Below, piece after piece: positions 55,708 through 64,000 of a stretch of 64,000 nucleotides of DNA (within the stretch, counting starts at the first letter, position 1; each line of letters opens with the position of its first letter). Source of the DNA: Paraburkholderia phenazinium (GTDB lineage: Bacteria > Pseudomonadota > Gammaproteobacteria > Burkholderiales > Burkholderiaceae); the NCBI RefSeq assembly GCF_900100735.1, contig NZ_FNCJ01000001.1, positions 1 to 64,000 on the forward strand, read 5' to 3'. The notes under the pieces were generated by a model. It did not search any database, had not been told where the DNA came from, and saw only the letters and a program-made list of their open reading frames with translations. The position numbers were made by a program, and so were the translations under genes.

Positions 55708-56358
55708 TCAATAAAGCTGGAAAGACTGAAAAAACTGGTCCACCTGTTCTTGCGGCAGCGGCTGGTTGGCGATGATCGCTGCCTGGTAGACGTGCCGGCC
55801 GTGGGCGACGAGCCGTGCGTAGATCGTGCGGGTTTCCTTTGCTTCGCCGGCCTTGCCGTTCAGCGTCATCTCGAGACCAGGCACCTGGCCGCCTGCCGCA
55901 AGCGGAATCTGCACCGTGTGCGCATCGGGCGCGGCGCTGACATTGCGGGCAAGTCCATCGCGCAGGAAGTCCAGTGCCGTACGCTGCGTCTGCGGGTCGT
56001 CGGAGGGCAGCATCACGGTGCCGACCGCGAATACAGCCTTGCCGGCCTCGGCGGTTTGCATCGCCATTTGCATCGAGGCGCCGCCAATCTGGATCTGGCG
56101 GGCATCGTTGCTCGGCTTGGCCGGCAGGTCGACCGTGTAGCCGTTGTCGTTGTTCATGATCGTGCGCCAGTCGTAGGTCGGCGAACAGGCGGCCAGCAAA
56201 CCGCCCACCGCCAGCAGGCAGGCGCCCGCGCCCAGCACGGCGCGCGCCTTCGCCAAGCCTGCAGGCAAGCTGCGCAGGCGGGCGGCAAAAACCGCAGCAA
56301 GACCGGCAAGAAGACGCAGGGACGAAAAGCGAACGGCGGCAAAAACGGGTCGGAGCAT
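55708..56358 (-). CDS. Hypothetical lipoprotein
   Basis: A 216-aa protein. After an unusually long basic and hydrophobic N-terminus, the segment LLAVGGLLAACSPTYDW is a lipobox with Cys as the lipid site. The mature part (MNNDNGYTVDLPAKPSND onwards) is beta-rich with no known domain and ends QVDQFFQSFQLY. It is divergent from the tlpA-type gene at 56519. A conserved envelope protein of unknown role; the start may be inside the long leader. Confidence 0.7.
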   Translation of the reverse strand: MLRPVFAAVRFSSLRLLAGLAAVFAARLRSLPAGLAKARAVLGAGACLLAVGGLLAACSPTYDWRTIMNNDNGYTVDLPAKPSNDARQIQIGGASMQMAMQTAEAGKAVFAVGTVMLPSDDPQTQRTALDFLRDGLARNVSAAPDAHTVQIPLAAGGQVPGLEMTLNGKAGEAKETRTIYARLVAHGRHVYQAAIIANQPLPQEQVDQFFQSFQLY

Positions 56359-56518
56359 GAGGACGAAGCCGGCAGGGGTCGGGGCATAAAGCCCTATTAT
56401 CCGCCGATCGCGAAGGCACTGACAGTGCGCCGACCGCGCCCTGCCGCTGCGCAGGATTGCAGCTACAATACGGACGCAACGTTGCGCGCGTGCTGCGCGA
56501 AATCTCGAGGTCCCGTTC

Positions 56519-57052
56519 ATGAGCCCTACCCCGTCTACCCCCGTATCGAAGCGCGCCAGCCCGATCCGCTACCTTGCTGCGGCGGTTGTTGCCGGTGCGA
56601 TCGCGATTGCCGGCTATTTCGCCTTCAACGGCCAGCAGCACGTTCCGGACGCCACTTTCACGCTGCTGTCGGGCCAGAAAGTCTCGACCGCCGATCTGAA
56701 GGGCAAGGTCTACCTCGTCAACTTCTGGGCCACCAACTGCGACACCTGCATGAAGGAAATGCCGCAGATGGTCGACACGTATAACCGCTTCAAGGGCAAG
56801 GGTCTGGAATTCGTCGCCGTGGCGATGAACTACGACGCGCCCATGTACGTGACCAACTACACCGAGACGCGCCGCCTGCCGTTCAAGGTGGCCATGGATG
56901 ACGGCTCGGCGGCCAAGCAGTTTGGCAACGTGCAGTTGACGCCGACCACCTTCGTGGTCGACAAGGACGGCAAGATTCTCAAGCGCTATGTTGGCGAGCC
57001 GCAGTTCGCCGAGCTCGACCAGTTGCTGGAAAAGGCACTGAACGCCGCCTGA
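56519..57052 (+). CDS. tlpA: TlpA-family thiol-disulfide protein
   Basis: A 177-aa protein with one N-terminal membrane anchor (about 18-38) and a periplasmic thioredoxin fold. The redox motif is FWATNCDTCMKEMP (CDTC), and the cis-proline is in TPTTFVVDKDG. TlpA-type proteins reduce or hand on disulfides, for example in cytochrome c maturation or copper delivery; the exact partner is not shown. A strong hairpin terminator follows directly. Confidence 0.88.
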   Translation: MSPTPSTPVSKRASPIRYLAAAVVAGAIAIAGYFAFNGQQHVPDATFTLLSGQKVSTADLKGKVYLVNFWATNCDTCMKEMPQMVDTYNRFKGKGLEFVAVAMNYDAPMYVTNYTETRRLPFKVAMDDGSAAKQFGNVQLTPTTFVVDKDGKILKRYVGEPQFAELDQLLEKALNAA

Positions 57053-57076
57053 AGAAACAGCAAGGCATCAAACATA

Positions 57077-57120
57077 AACGCGCCGTTAGCGGGCTTGTCC
57101 GCTAACGGCGCGTTGCTTTT
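57077..57120 (+). terminator. Intrinsic terminator after tlpA
   Basis: A 16-base perfect stem (57077-57092 with 57099-57114, AACGCGCCGTTAGCGG on the left) with a 6-base loop, followed by GCTTTT. It can also serve the convergent dctD transcript. Confidence 0.85.
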
Positions 57121-57162
57121 GGGGCTTGCCGCTCAAGTCCACGGCCCCGGGTCACGCCGCGA

Positions 57163-58515
57163 TCAACGCTCCCCATCCCCCTTCACCGCGATCCCGTAGC
57201 GCTTGATCTTCTCGTAAAGCGTCGCCTTGCCCAATTGCAGGCGGTCGGCCGCCAACGCCACCGCACCGCCGGTCTGCTCCAGCGCCTGTGCGATCACGGC
57301 ACGCTCGAATTGCTCGACGCGCTCCTTGAGCGACTGCGCGTCCGCCGCTTCGTTCACCGAAGCCGTCATCGGATCCTCCGCCACGCCGAGCACGAGGCGG
57401 TCGGCCGCATTGCGCAATTCCCGCACGTTACCCGGCCAGTCGCGCTGCGTAAGGCCAGCCCGCTGACGGTCAGTCAGGATCGGGGCGGGACGCTGGTAGC
57501 GCACCGCCGCGTCGAGCAGGAAATGCTCGAAGAGCGGCACGATATCTTCGCGCCGCTCCGCAAGCGGCGGCAGCGCGATCGTCACCACATTCAGCCGGTA
57601 CAACAAATCGCGCCGGAAGGTGCCGGCCGCGACATGCTCGCTCATGTCGCCTTTGGCGGCGGCCACGATGCGGCAGTTCACGCGAATCGGCTGGTTCGAG
57701 CCCAGTCGCTCCAGCACACCGTCCTGCAGCACCCGCAGCAGCTTGACCTGCAGTCCGAGCGGCATGCTCTCGATCTCATCGAGAAACAGCGTGCCGCCCG
57801 ATGCGTGCTCGAGCTTGCCGATGCGGCGCTTTGCAGCCCCCGTAAACGCGCCGGGCTCGTAGCCGAACATCTCCGATTCGAACATCGGTTCCGGCAGCGC
57901 GCCGCAATTGACCGCGAGAAACGGCTTGTCACGCCGCGGCGACAGTTCGTGCAGGCTGCGCGCAATCAACTCCTTGCCCGCGCCGGTATCGCCGTTGATG
58001 AGCACCGATGCATCGGTGGGCGCGACATTCGCAATCAGCCGCCGCACCTGTTCGATCACCGGACTGCGCCCGATGATGCGCGGCGCCACCGCGTTCTGCC
58101 CCGCCAGCTCACGGCGCAGCGCGTGATTCTCGAGCACCAGCGTGCGACGCTCCAGCGCGCGCCGCACCGTTTCGATCAGGCGCTCCGAGGCAAACGGCTT
58201 CTCGATGAAGTCGTACGCGCCGTCGCGCATCGCCTGGACCGCCATCGAGATGTCGCCGTGACCGGTGACGAGAATCACCGGCACATCGGGGGCGCGTTCG
58301 TGGCATTGAGCAAGCAGATCGAGACCGCTTGCGCCCGGCAAGCGGATATCGCTGACGATCACGCCCGGAAACTCCGCGCTGATCGCGCGCGCCGCCGCTT
58401 CCACCGACGCATAGCCGGTCACGTCGAAGCCGGCGAGCTGCAGGCTCTGCACGCTCGCGCGGCGCACCAGTTCGTCGTCCTCGATATACAGCACCGGCAA
58501 ACTATTGTTGACCAT
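57163..58515 (-). CDS. dctD: DctD, sigma-54-dependent response regulator
   Basis: A 450-aa NtrC-type protein. It has a receiver domain (YIEDDELVRR, VIVSDIRLPGASG with the phosphorylated Asp, and VTGHGDISMAVQA), an AAA+ domain with Walker A GDTGAGKE and the sigma-54 contact loop GAFTGAAK, and a C-terminal Fis-type helix-turn-helix (GGAVALAADRLQLGKATLYE). I start at the ATG at 58515 (MVNNSLPVLYI). It would activate dctA transcription when phosphorylated by DctB. It lies 48 bases after dctB. Confidence 0.92.
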   Translation of the reverse strand: MVNNSLPVLYIEDDELVRRASVQSLQLAGFDVTGYASVEAAARAISAEFPGVIVSDIRLPGASGLDLLAQCHERAPDVPVILVTGHGDISMAVQAMRDGAYDFIEKPFASERLIETVRRALERRTLVLENHALRRELAGQNAVAPRIIGRSPVIEQVRRLIANVAPTDASVLINGDTGAGKELIARSLHELSPRRDKPFLAVNCGALPEPMFESEMFGYEPGAFTGAAKRRIGKLEHASGGTLFLDEIESMPLGLQVKLLRVLQDGVLERLGSNQPIRVNCRIVAAAKGDMSEHVAAGTFRRDLLYRLNVVTIALPPLAERREDIVPLFEHFLLDAAVRYQRPAPILTDRQRAGLTQRDWPGNVRELRNAADRLVLGVAEDPMTASVNEAADAQSLKERVEQFERAVIAQALEQTGGAVALAADRLQLGKATLYEKIKRYGIAVKGDGER

Positions 58516-58563
58516 TGTCCTTACCACCTTAAAGCGCTCGAGCGCAATTGAAGCCGCCTGAAT

Positions 58564-60486
58564 TCAGGACCCCGCAACGAGCGGATCGGTTGCCGGCACG
58601 CGCACCCGGCGCAGCGTCAGCACGAACAGCGCACCGCCGTCCGGCGCGTTGCGCGCCACCAGCGAACCACCGGCGTCACGCGCAATCGACGACGAGATCG
58701 CGAGGCCGAGCCCCAGTCCCTGGCCCATCTCCTTCGTCGTAAAGAACGGCTCGAAGAGCCGCGGCAAGACGTCGTCCGGAATGCCAGGGCCGTTATCGTG
58801 GACCGAGATGGAGAGCGTCGCTGCGGCGGCTTCGATGTCGATCTCAATCCTGGGAGCGGCGATGCCGGCGACCGCCGCGCCTTCAGCCGCCGGTCGGCCG
58901 GCCCCTGGCTCGCAAGCCGCGTCCAGCGCATTCCCCAGCAGATTGATCAGCACCTGCTCAAGCCGCAAGTCATCGCAATTCGCGACCAGCTCCGGATGTT
59001 CCTCAGACGAATCGAAACGCGTGCGCGTGCCCGCCTCGGCATCGACCACGGTCAAGACCACCTCCACGCCCTGCAAGCGCTTTTGCAACAGCGCCAGCAC
59101 ATTGCGCAACGCCCGTGCGAGCGGCGCCCGCGCGCTGCGTGGCCGCGCCCGCCCGACGAACAGCTTCAACTGATTGGTGATCTTGCCCATGCGCTCGGTC
59201 AGCGCCGCAATCGCTTCGAGGTTTTCGCGCGCCGACTCCTGATCGCCGCGCTCCAGCAACACGCGTGTGTTGTCCGAGAACCCGCGCAGCGCAGCCAGCG
59301 GCTGGTTCAACTCATGCGTGATACCCGCCGCCATCTGACCGAGTGCCGCCAGCTTGCTCGCCTGGATCAGCTCGTCGTGAGCCGCGCGCAACTCCTGCTC
59401 GGCGCGGGTGCGCTCGCTCACTTCCTTCTTGAGCTGCTCGTTCGCCTCCGACAGATCCGACGTCCGCTCTGCCACCCGTTGATTCAGCTCACCATAAGCG
59501 CGCTGCAGCAACTCACGGCTGCGCATCATCTCGCGCACGCGCGCACGCCGGGTCCTCCAGTAGAACACCAGCAGACACAGCGTCACGTAGCCAAAGCCCG
59601 TGACAATCGCGGCATTGCGCGCATCGGTGTCGACCGGGTCGACACTCGCCATGGTGATCAGTTGCCAGTCGGGCTCGCCGATCGAGCGCCGCGACTCCAG
59701 ATAGCGTGGCGCATAGCGGCCGCCGCCAATCCGGACGATCTGCGCATCGCCCTCGAGCGTACGCTCGATCGTCATCGGCAGCGGTGGGATTCCCTGCTGC
59801 GCATACTGGCGCGTCTGATAAATCGAGTCCTCCACCGCCCCCGACAACGGCCGCACTGTGTGATATTTCCAGGCCGGCACTGACGAGAGGAAAATCACGC
59901 CGTGATCGTCAGTGACGATCAGCGGCTCGGACGCATCGGCGCCCTGAAACCACTCCAGATTGAGTTTGACGACCGCCACACCGACGATCTTGCCCGCGCG
60001 CCGCACCGGTTGCGAGATGTAGTAGCCAGGATCGTGGGAGATCGTGCCGATGCCGAAGAACCGGCCCACGCCGCCCTTCACTGCATCGATAAAATACGGC
60101 CGGAACTGATACTCGACGCCGGCAAAGCTCTCCGGCTCGCGCCAGTTGCTCGCCGCGACACAGAGCCCGTCGGCTTGAATGATGTAGGTGACCGTGGCCC
60201 GCGCATGGAGGTTCAGGTCTTCCAGATAGCGATTGGCGCGCTCGACGTTCGGCGCGCTCGGCGCGACCAGCACGTCCTGCACGAACGGATGCTCGCCGAG
60301 CAGATAAGGCAGGGATTCATAGCGCTCCAGCGTGCTCTTGAGCGCATTGGTGGTGCGATCGACGCGCACCGCGGCGTTGCGCCGCAAGCTGTCGATGCCG
60401 CGCTGCCACGTGATGCTCCACGTGAGCCCGCACGCTGCCACGAGCCCGGCGACGAGCGCGAAGAGGATCAGCAGGCGGCGCGTCAC
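58564..60486 (-). CDS. dctB: DctB, C4-dicarboxylate sensor histidine kinase
   Basis: A 640-aa membrane kinase: first helix at about 4-24, a large periplasmic sensing region of double-Cache type (about 30-295, with YISQPVRRAGKIVGVAVVKL), a second helix at about 300-320, a coiled coil, the His box AAGITHELNQPLAALRGFSD and the ATPase parts LLGNALDAA and DNGPGIPDDV plus GLGLGLAISSSIA. DctB senses succinate, fumarate and malate and phosphorylates DctD. It stands between dctA and dctD on the same strand. Confidence 0.92.
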   Translation of the reverse strand: MTRRLLILFALVAGLVAACGLTWSITWQRGIDSLRRNAAVRVDRTTNALKSTLERYESLPYLLGEHPFVQDVLVAPSAPNVERANRYLEDLNLHARATVTYIIQADGLCVAASNWREPESFAGVEYQFRPYFIDAVKGGVGRFFGIGTISHDPGYYISQPVRRAGKIVGVAVVKLNLEWFQGADASEPLIVTDDHGVIFLSSVPAWKYHTVRPLSGAVEDSIYQTRQYAQQGIPPLPMTIERTLEGDAQIVRIGGGRYAPRYLESRRSIGEPDWQLITMASVDPVDTDARNAAIVTGFGYVTLCLLVFYWRTRRARVREMMRSRELLQRAYGELNQRVAERTSDLSEANEQLKKEVSERTRAEQELRAAHDELIQASKLAALGQMAAGITHELNQPLAALRGFSDNTRVLLERGDQESARENLEAIAALTERMGKITNQLKLFVGRARPRSARAPLARALRNVLALLQKRLQGVEVVLTVVDAEAGTRTRFDSSEEHPELVANCDDLRLEQVLINLLGNALDAACEPGAGRPAAEGAAVAGIAAPRIEIDIEAAAATLSISVHDNGPGIPDDVLPRLFEPFFTTKEMGQGLGLGLAISSSIARDAGGSLVARNAPDGGALFVLTLRRVRVPATDPLVAGS

Positions 60487-60648
60487 GTTGATGGATTCCG
60501 GTCAGTGGGGTTCGGTTATTGTGGCATAACGCGCCGGGGCGGACGGCGTGACGGCCGGGCGGTGGGCACCCGGGCCGTCAGCGCCCGCTTTCCTGCCAGC
60601 AACACCAGCACGGCGCCATCCCTGGTGGGAAGCGCCGCCATACGATGC

Positions 60649-61932
60649 TTACGCGCCCGCCGCTTCCTTCACGGTCACCACTTCACCGCGCAGTGCCGCA
60701 CGCAGCTTGTTGCGATCGAGCTCCTTCTCCCACGCCGACACCACCACGGTTGCAACACCATTGCCGACGATATTCGTCAGCGCACGGCACTCGCTCATGA
60801 AGCGGTCGATGCCGAGAATCAGCACCATGCCCGACAGCGGAATGGTCGGCACCACGGCGAGCGTCGCTGCCAGCGTGATGAAACCGGCGCCCGTCACCCC
60901 ACTGGCGCCCTTCGAGGTCAGCATCGTCACCGCGAGCAGCGTGAGCTGCTGCGTCAGCGTGAGATCCGTATTGGTGGCCTGAGCGATGAACAGCACCGCC
61001 ATCGTCATATAGATATTGGTGCCATCGAGGTTGAACGAGTAACCGGTCGGCACCACGAGGCCCACCACCGAACGCGAGCAACCGAGCTTTTCGAGCTTCA
61101 GCATCAGTTGCGGCAGCGCCGCTTCCGACGAACTCGTGCCGAGCACGATCAGCATTTCTTCCTTGATGTAGGCCACAAAGCGCAGCACGCTGAAACCAAC
61201 CATGCGTGCAATCGCGCCGAGCACCACCACGACGAACACGATCGAGGTCAGATAGAACGTGCCGATCAGCTTGAGCATGGGCACCAGCGAGCCGATGCCG
61301 TACTTGCCGATGGTGAAGGCCATCGCGCCGAACGCGCCGATCGGCGCCAGCTTCGTGATGATGCGCACCACACCGAACAGCACGCTCGAGAGGCTTTCGA
61401 CCAGATCCGTGACGACCTTGCCGCGCTCGCCGAGCGTCGCCAGCACGCTGCCGAACAGCATGGCGATCAGCAGGATCTGCAGGATTTCGCCTTGGGCGAA
61501 GGCATCCGTGATCGTGTTCGGAATGATGTGCATCAGAAAGTCGACGGTGCTTTGGCCATGCGCCTTGGCGGCGTACGAGGCGACTTCCTTGCCGTCGAGC
61601 GTCGCCGGATCGACGTTGAAGCCCGCGCCCGGTTTCAGCACGTGGGTGGCGACCAGACCAAGCACCAGCGCGAACGACGAAACCACTTCGAAGTACAGCA
61701 GCGCCTTGCCGCCGACCCGCCCGACCTTCTTCATATCCTGCATGCCGGCGATGCCGGTCACAACCGTACAGAAGATGATCGGCCCGATCACCATCTTGAT
61801 CAGCTTGATGAAGGCGTCGCCGAGCGGCTTCATGTCGATAGCGAAGGCCGACGAGTAATGGCCGAGGATAATGCCGACGATGATCGCGGCGATCACCTGG
61901 ACATAAAGCACTTTATAGAAGGGTTTCTTCAC
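60649..61932 (-). CDS. dctA: DctA, C4-dicarboxylate/proton symporter
   Basis: A 427-aa DAACS-family transporter that takes up succinate, fumarate and malate. The signature parts are [36 protein letters not shown] (serine-rich re-entrant loop) and [20 protein letters not shown], then [14 protein letters not shown] use the GTG at 61932 ([13 protein letters not shown]) because AGGA lies six bases upstream and the product then aligns with typical DctA; upstream codons are in frame but untypical. The leader to the sigma-54 promoter is about 180 bases. Confidence 0.93.
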   Translation of the reverse strand: MKKPFYKVLYVQVIAAIIVGIILGHYSSAFAIDMKPLGDAFIKLIKMVIGPIIFCTVVTGIAGMQDMKKVGRVGGKALLYFEVVSSFALVLGLVATHVLKPGAGFNVDPATLDGKEVASYAAKAHGQSTVDFLMHIIPNTITDAFAQGEILQILLIAMLFGSVLATLGERGKVVTDLVESLSSVLFGVVRIITKLAPIGAFGAMAFTIGKYGIGSLVPMLKLIGTFYLTSIVFVVVVLGAIARMVGFSVLRFVAYIKEEMLIVLGTSSSEAALPQLMLKLEKLGCSRSVVGLVVPTGYSFNLDGTNIYMTMAVLFIAQATNTDLTLTQQLTLLAVTMLTSKGASGVTGAGFITLAATLAVVPTIPLSGMVLILGIDRFMSECRALTNIVGNGVATVVVSAWEKELDRNKLRAALRGEVVTVKEAAGA

Positions 61933-62120
61933 GATGGTTCCTGCGATGTGGATGAGCCATTGGCCTGCCACGCTGCGCATCATGCGAACGAATAGACGTG
62001 TCGCCTGTGCACGGCATCGGGCCGCGACAAGACGACGAATTCAGAAATACCGGGAGGGGAAATCGGACATCGTTGTCTCCATGCTTTAGTTGTCGGGCCT
62101 TTGCGGCCGCGCTTCTACTT

Positions 62121-62136
62121 TGCAAGGTCGATGCCA
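62121..62136 (-). promoter_or_regulatory. Sigma-54 promoter of dctA
   Basis: On the minus strand: TGGCATCGACCTTGCA, which fits TGGCAY-N5-TTGCW of -24/-12 promoters, with the GG and GC ten bases apart. It lies upstream of dctA, the classic target of DctD. Confidence 0.8.
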
Positions 62137-62245
62137 GCTAGATGACGAGTCTTTCGCTTTGATTTTTAAGGGATTTTTTGAGGCGAGGCGAGCAACCCGT
62201 CCAGCTTTCCAGAAATCAGGACGGCGGGCGTCGGGGATTCCGGAC

Positions 62246-62279
62246 AAAAAAATGCCTTCCTCGCGGCAGGAAGGCATTT
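62246..62279 (-). terminator. Intrinsic terminator upstream of the dctA promoter
   Basis: Minus strand: AAATGCCTTCCT-loop-AGGAAGGCATTT followed by more T (complement of AAAAAAA at 62246-62252). There is no gene upstream of it on this strand, so it may end a small RNA transcribed from about 62300-62450, or it blocks read-through. Confidence 0.6.
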
Positions 62280-62570
62280 CAATCGAATATCGGAGACTTT
62301 ATTGTTCGTGGGCTTCGGGTAGGGGGTACCACGGCGAAGCTCACATCTCAATATTAGGACGGTTCGGGCGCGCTTACCGTTAAGCATTGTCAAATCGCGC
62401 ACCGTTCCGCGAGCGCACCTGCCGTCTCGTCATCGTGGACAGGGTCATGCCGCCCATGGCGTGCGCCAGTGAAGTGAACTGGGTGAGGTCGGCGTATGGA
62501 CATCATCGGTGCTCCATGACTTCGGATAAATCAGTGCTAAGCTGAACGACGTATCGTTTTTTCCGAAGTG

Positions 62571-63461
62571 ATGCCGTCAATGCTGAACTATCGCCATCTC
62601 TACTATTTCTGGATCGTCGTAAAGGAAGGCGGCTTCGCCCGCGCGGCCGAGCGCCTCGACATGGCCGTCCAGACCATCAGCGCGCAGGTGCGTGAGCTGG
62701 AAAAATCGCTCGGGCGTCAGTTGCTGAAACCCGCGGGGCGCGGCGTCACCATGACCGAAGCCGGCGAGAGCGCCTTCAATCGCGCGGAACAGATTTTTCA
62801 GCTCGGCGAGGCGCTGCTCGACGAGATACGCGAGGCGGGCGGCCAACGCCTTGCGCGGCTGGCCGTGGGTCTCTCGGACGGCATTTCAAAGCTCGCCGCG
62901 CACGCACTGCTCGCGCCGGTGCTCGATACACCGTCGCTCAGGCTCCTGTGCCACGAAGGTGAGCACGCGCAACTGTTGTCGGAACTCGCCCTGCATCGGC
63001 TCGATCTGGTTCTGGCATGCCAGTCGGCGCCGCACAACGCGGATCTGCGCGTCGTGAGCCAGCGCCTCGTCGGCTCGCCCGTCGACTGGTATGGCCCGGC
63101 CGCGCTGATCCAGAAGGCCACTCGCGCGGACTTTCCACAATGCCTCACCGATCTGCCCGTACTCTTGCCCACCGGGCACGCCGCGCTGCGCGCGCGCCTC
63201 GACCGCTGGTTCGAAGCCACGGGGATCCGGCCGCGAATCGTCGGAGAATTCGAAGACAGCGCACTGATGGCGGTGTTCGCGGCGCGTGGCCTCGGCGTGT
63301 TCCCGCTCGCGGAACTGGGCGCCGAGGACCTCTCATTACTGCGAGGACTGCGCTGGCTCGGCCGCGCGGACGGCGTGATCGAAGAGATCCACGCTATCCG
63401 CTCGCGGCGCGGCCAGCATCATGCGCTCGCCTCTCAGGTGGTCGACGCAGCACGCTCATGA
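62571..63461 (+). CDS. nhaR: LysR-family regulator, NhaR-type
   Basis: About 296 aa. The start MLNYRHLYYFWIVVKEGGFA and the motif TISAQVRELEKSLGRQLLKP are the helix-turn-helix of the NhaR branch of LysR regulators, and FEDSALMAVFAARGLGVFPL matches its C-terminal domain. NhaR senses sodium and activates nhaA; here no antiporter is in view, so the target is open. ATG 62571 and 62580 are both possible starts. Divergent from dctA. Confidence 0.8.
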   Translation: MPSMLNYRHLYYFWIVVKEGGFARAAERLDMAVQTISAQVRELEKSLGRQLLKPAGRGVTMTEAGESAFNRAEQIFQLGEALLDEIREAGGQRLARLAVGLSDGISKLAAHALLAPVLDTPSLRLLCHEGEHAQLLSELALHRLDLVLACQSAPHNADLRVVSQRLVGSPVDWYGPAALIQKATRADFPQCLTDLPVLLPTGHAALRARLDRWFEATGIRPRIVGEFEDSALMAVFAARGLGVFPLAELGAEDLSLLRGLRWLGRADGVIEEIHAIRSRRGQHHALASQVVDAARS

Positions 63462-63895
63462 CCGCGCAGGATGCCCGGCGGGGTACCGTGACGAACGGCG
63501 GCTAGCGCCGGAGCGGGTCCCCACACGCTAAAAACAGCCGCTAGCAGGGCGATCTCGCCATCCGCGAGATGGCCGTCGGCTATCGCGACGGCCATGCACA
63601 GGCGCATGACCTTGCGTCGCAACGCTGGGTCGTCGATCTCGACAAGCAGCGTGGCAAGCAAAGGCGTGTCGATCTGTCCGGCCATTGGCGCGAACGGCGC
63701 GTGAGCGATGGAGTGGTCCTCGCACAGCGTCTGCACGATCTGCGCGAATTGCTCCGGCGCAAGACCGAGTTGGCCGGCGATATCGAGCTTGTCGAGTGCA
63801 CGCTCCTCGGAGCTGCAAACGTGGCCGTCGGAAGTCAGCAGCAGCGCGACGATGCGCGCAGCGGCTTGAGGACTGTTACGGGGATAGGTTCGCAT
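63434..63895 (-). CDS. TerB-like protein
   Basis: A 153-aa all-helical protein: VALLLTSDGHVCSSEERALD at the start, then RRKVMRLCMAVAIADGHLAD and GEIALLAAVFSVWG. The two DGHxxxxE turns are typical of the TerB/DjlA-type domain thought to bind metal. It converges with the nhaR gene, overlapping its 3' end by 28 bases. The function in the absence of other ter genes is unknown. Confidence 0.6.
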   Translation of the reverse strand: MRTYPRNSPQAAARIVALLLTSDGHVCSSEERALDKLDIAGQLGLAPEQFAQIVQTLCEDHSIAHAPFAPMAGQIDTPLLATLLVEIDDPALRRKVMRLCMAVAIADGHLADGEIALLAAVFSVWGPAPALAAVRHGTPPGILRGHERAASTT

Positions 63896-64000
63896 GACTG
63901 GGCTCCTTTCGCGGACAATGTCCGCAGTGGTGATGAGCCTCAGTTTGCGTCAGAGTCCGGATCGGATAAACCTGTTAATTCTTGAGCGATGGTTCGGAAA

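Noticed and set aside
57235..58551. A 438-codon open frame on the plus strand opposite dctD
   Set aside because: DctD has all family motifs on the other strand; the antisense product resembles nothing.
60546..60592. A terminator between dctA and dctB
   Set aside because: An 8-base inverted repeat (TGACGGCC/GGCCGTCA) exists, but no T run follows on the minus strand.
59902..61995. A 697-codon open frame on the plus strand opposite dctA and dctB
   Set aside because: It is the antisense of two clear genes. The product is rich in His, Arg and Asp without any domain, the usual artefact of high-GC third positions.

Overview
The window looks like the chromosome of a high-GC Burkholderiaceae bacterium (Burkholderia or Paraburkholderia type; inferred, not proven). 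The right end, about 55.7-64 kb, is ordinary core genome: a lipoprotein, a TlpA-type thioredoxin, the dctA-dctB-dctD C4-dicarboxylate uptake and two-component genes with a sigma-54 promoter, an NhaR-type LysR regulator and a TerB-like protein. Everything to the left is accessory DNA. It contains broken recombinases, orphan toxin-antitoxin pieces, an IS66 element and several multi-gene cassettes. It ends at 53.2-55.4 kb in a truncated comM gene whose last 82 bp are repeated on the far side of a RES toxin-antitoxin pair.

Left part (1-11.4 kb): a complete IS66-family element (1-2477) has split a tyrosine recombinase. It is followed by a CcdB-like remnant, a two-gene module with a PD-(D/E)XK nuclease and an unknown partner (3.4-5.75 kb), a three-gene set containing a Swt1-type HEPN protein (6.36-8.98 kb) and an FRG-domain protein (9.46-10.96 kb). 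These have the look of a defence island.

Middle part (11.8-30.2 kb): a large fluoride-response island. Five copies of the crcB-motif fluoride riboswitch can be read from the sequence, four on the minus strand and one on the plus strand. They precede (a) a CLC-F type fluoride exporter followed by a DUF190 protein, a small membrane protein and an MFS transporter; (b) a six-gene complex-I/hydrogenase-4-like membrane complex whose large subunit lacks the nickel-binding cysteines (Ehr-like); (c) a DUF190 protein and a divergent second enolase; (d) a gene of unknown function with four Cys/His zinc-type pairs; and (e) two MutS-like ATPases. Enolase is a classical fluoride target. The set reads as export plus protection or bypass of fluoride-sensitive functions.

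Next (30.2-34.6 kb) is a scarred zone with a serine recombinase remnant, two orphan SOS-type boxes, HigA-like antitoxin pieces, a frameshifted gene and a truncated TraB/GumN gene. From 34.6 to 50.8 kb is a second defence block. It holds a 1563-aa nuclease-STAND ATPase resembling Avs proteins; a complete type II CBASS operon (cyclase, Cap2 E1/E2, Cap3 JAB peptidase, Cap4 SAVED nuclease) with divergent capH/capP-type regulators and a candidate operator region; a plasmid-fertility-inhibition-like gene; and a 1297-aa protein combining an Mrr-like QxK nuclease with a P-loop ATPase. From 50.8 to 53.0 kb there are only small regulators and hypotheticals before the comM junction.
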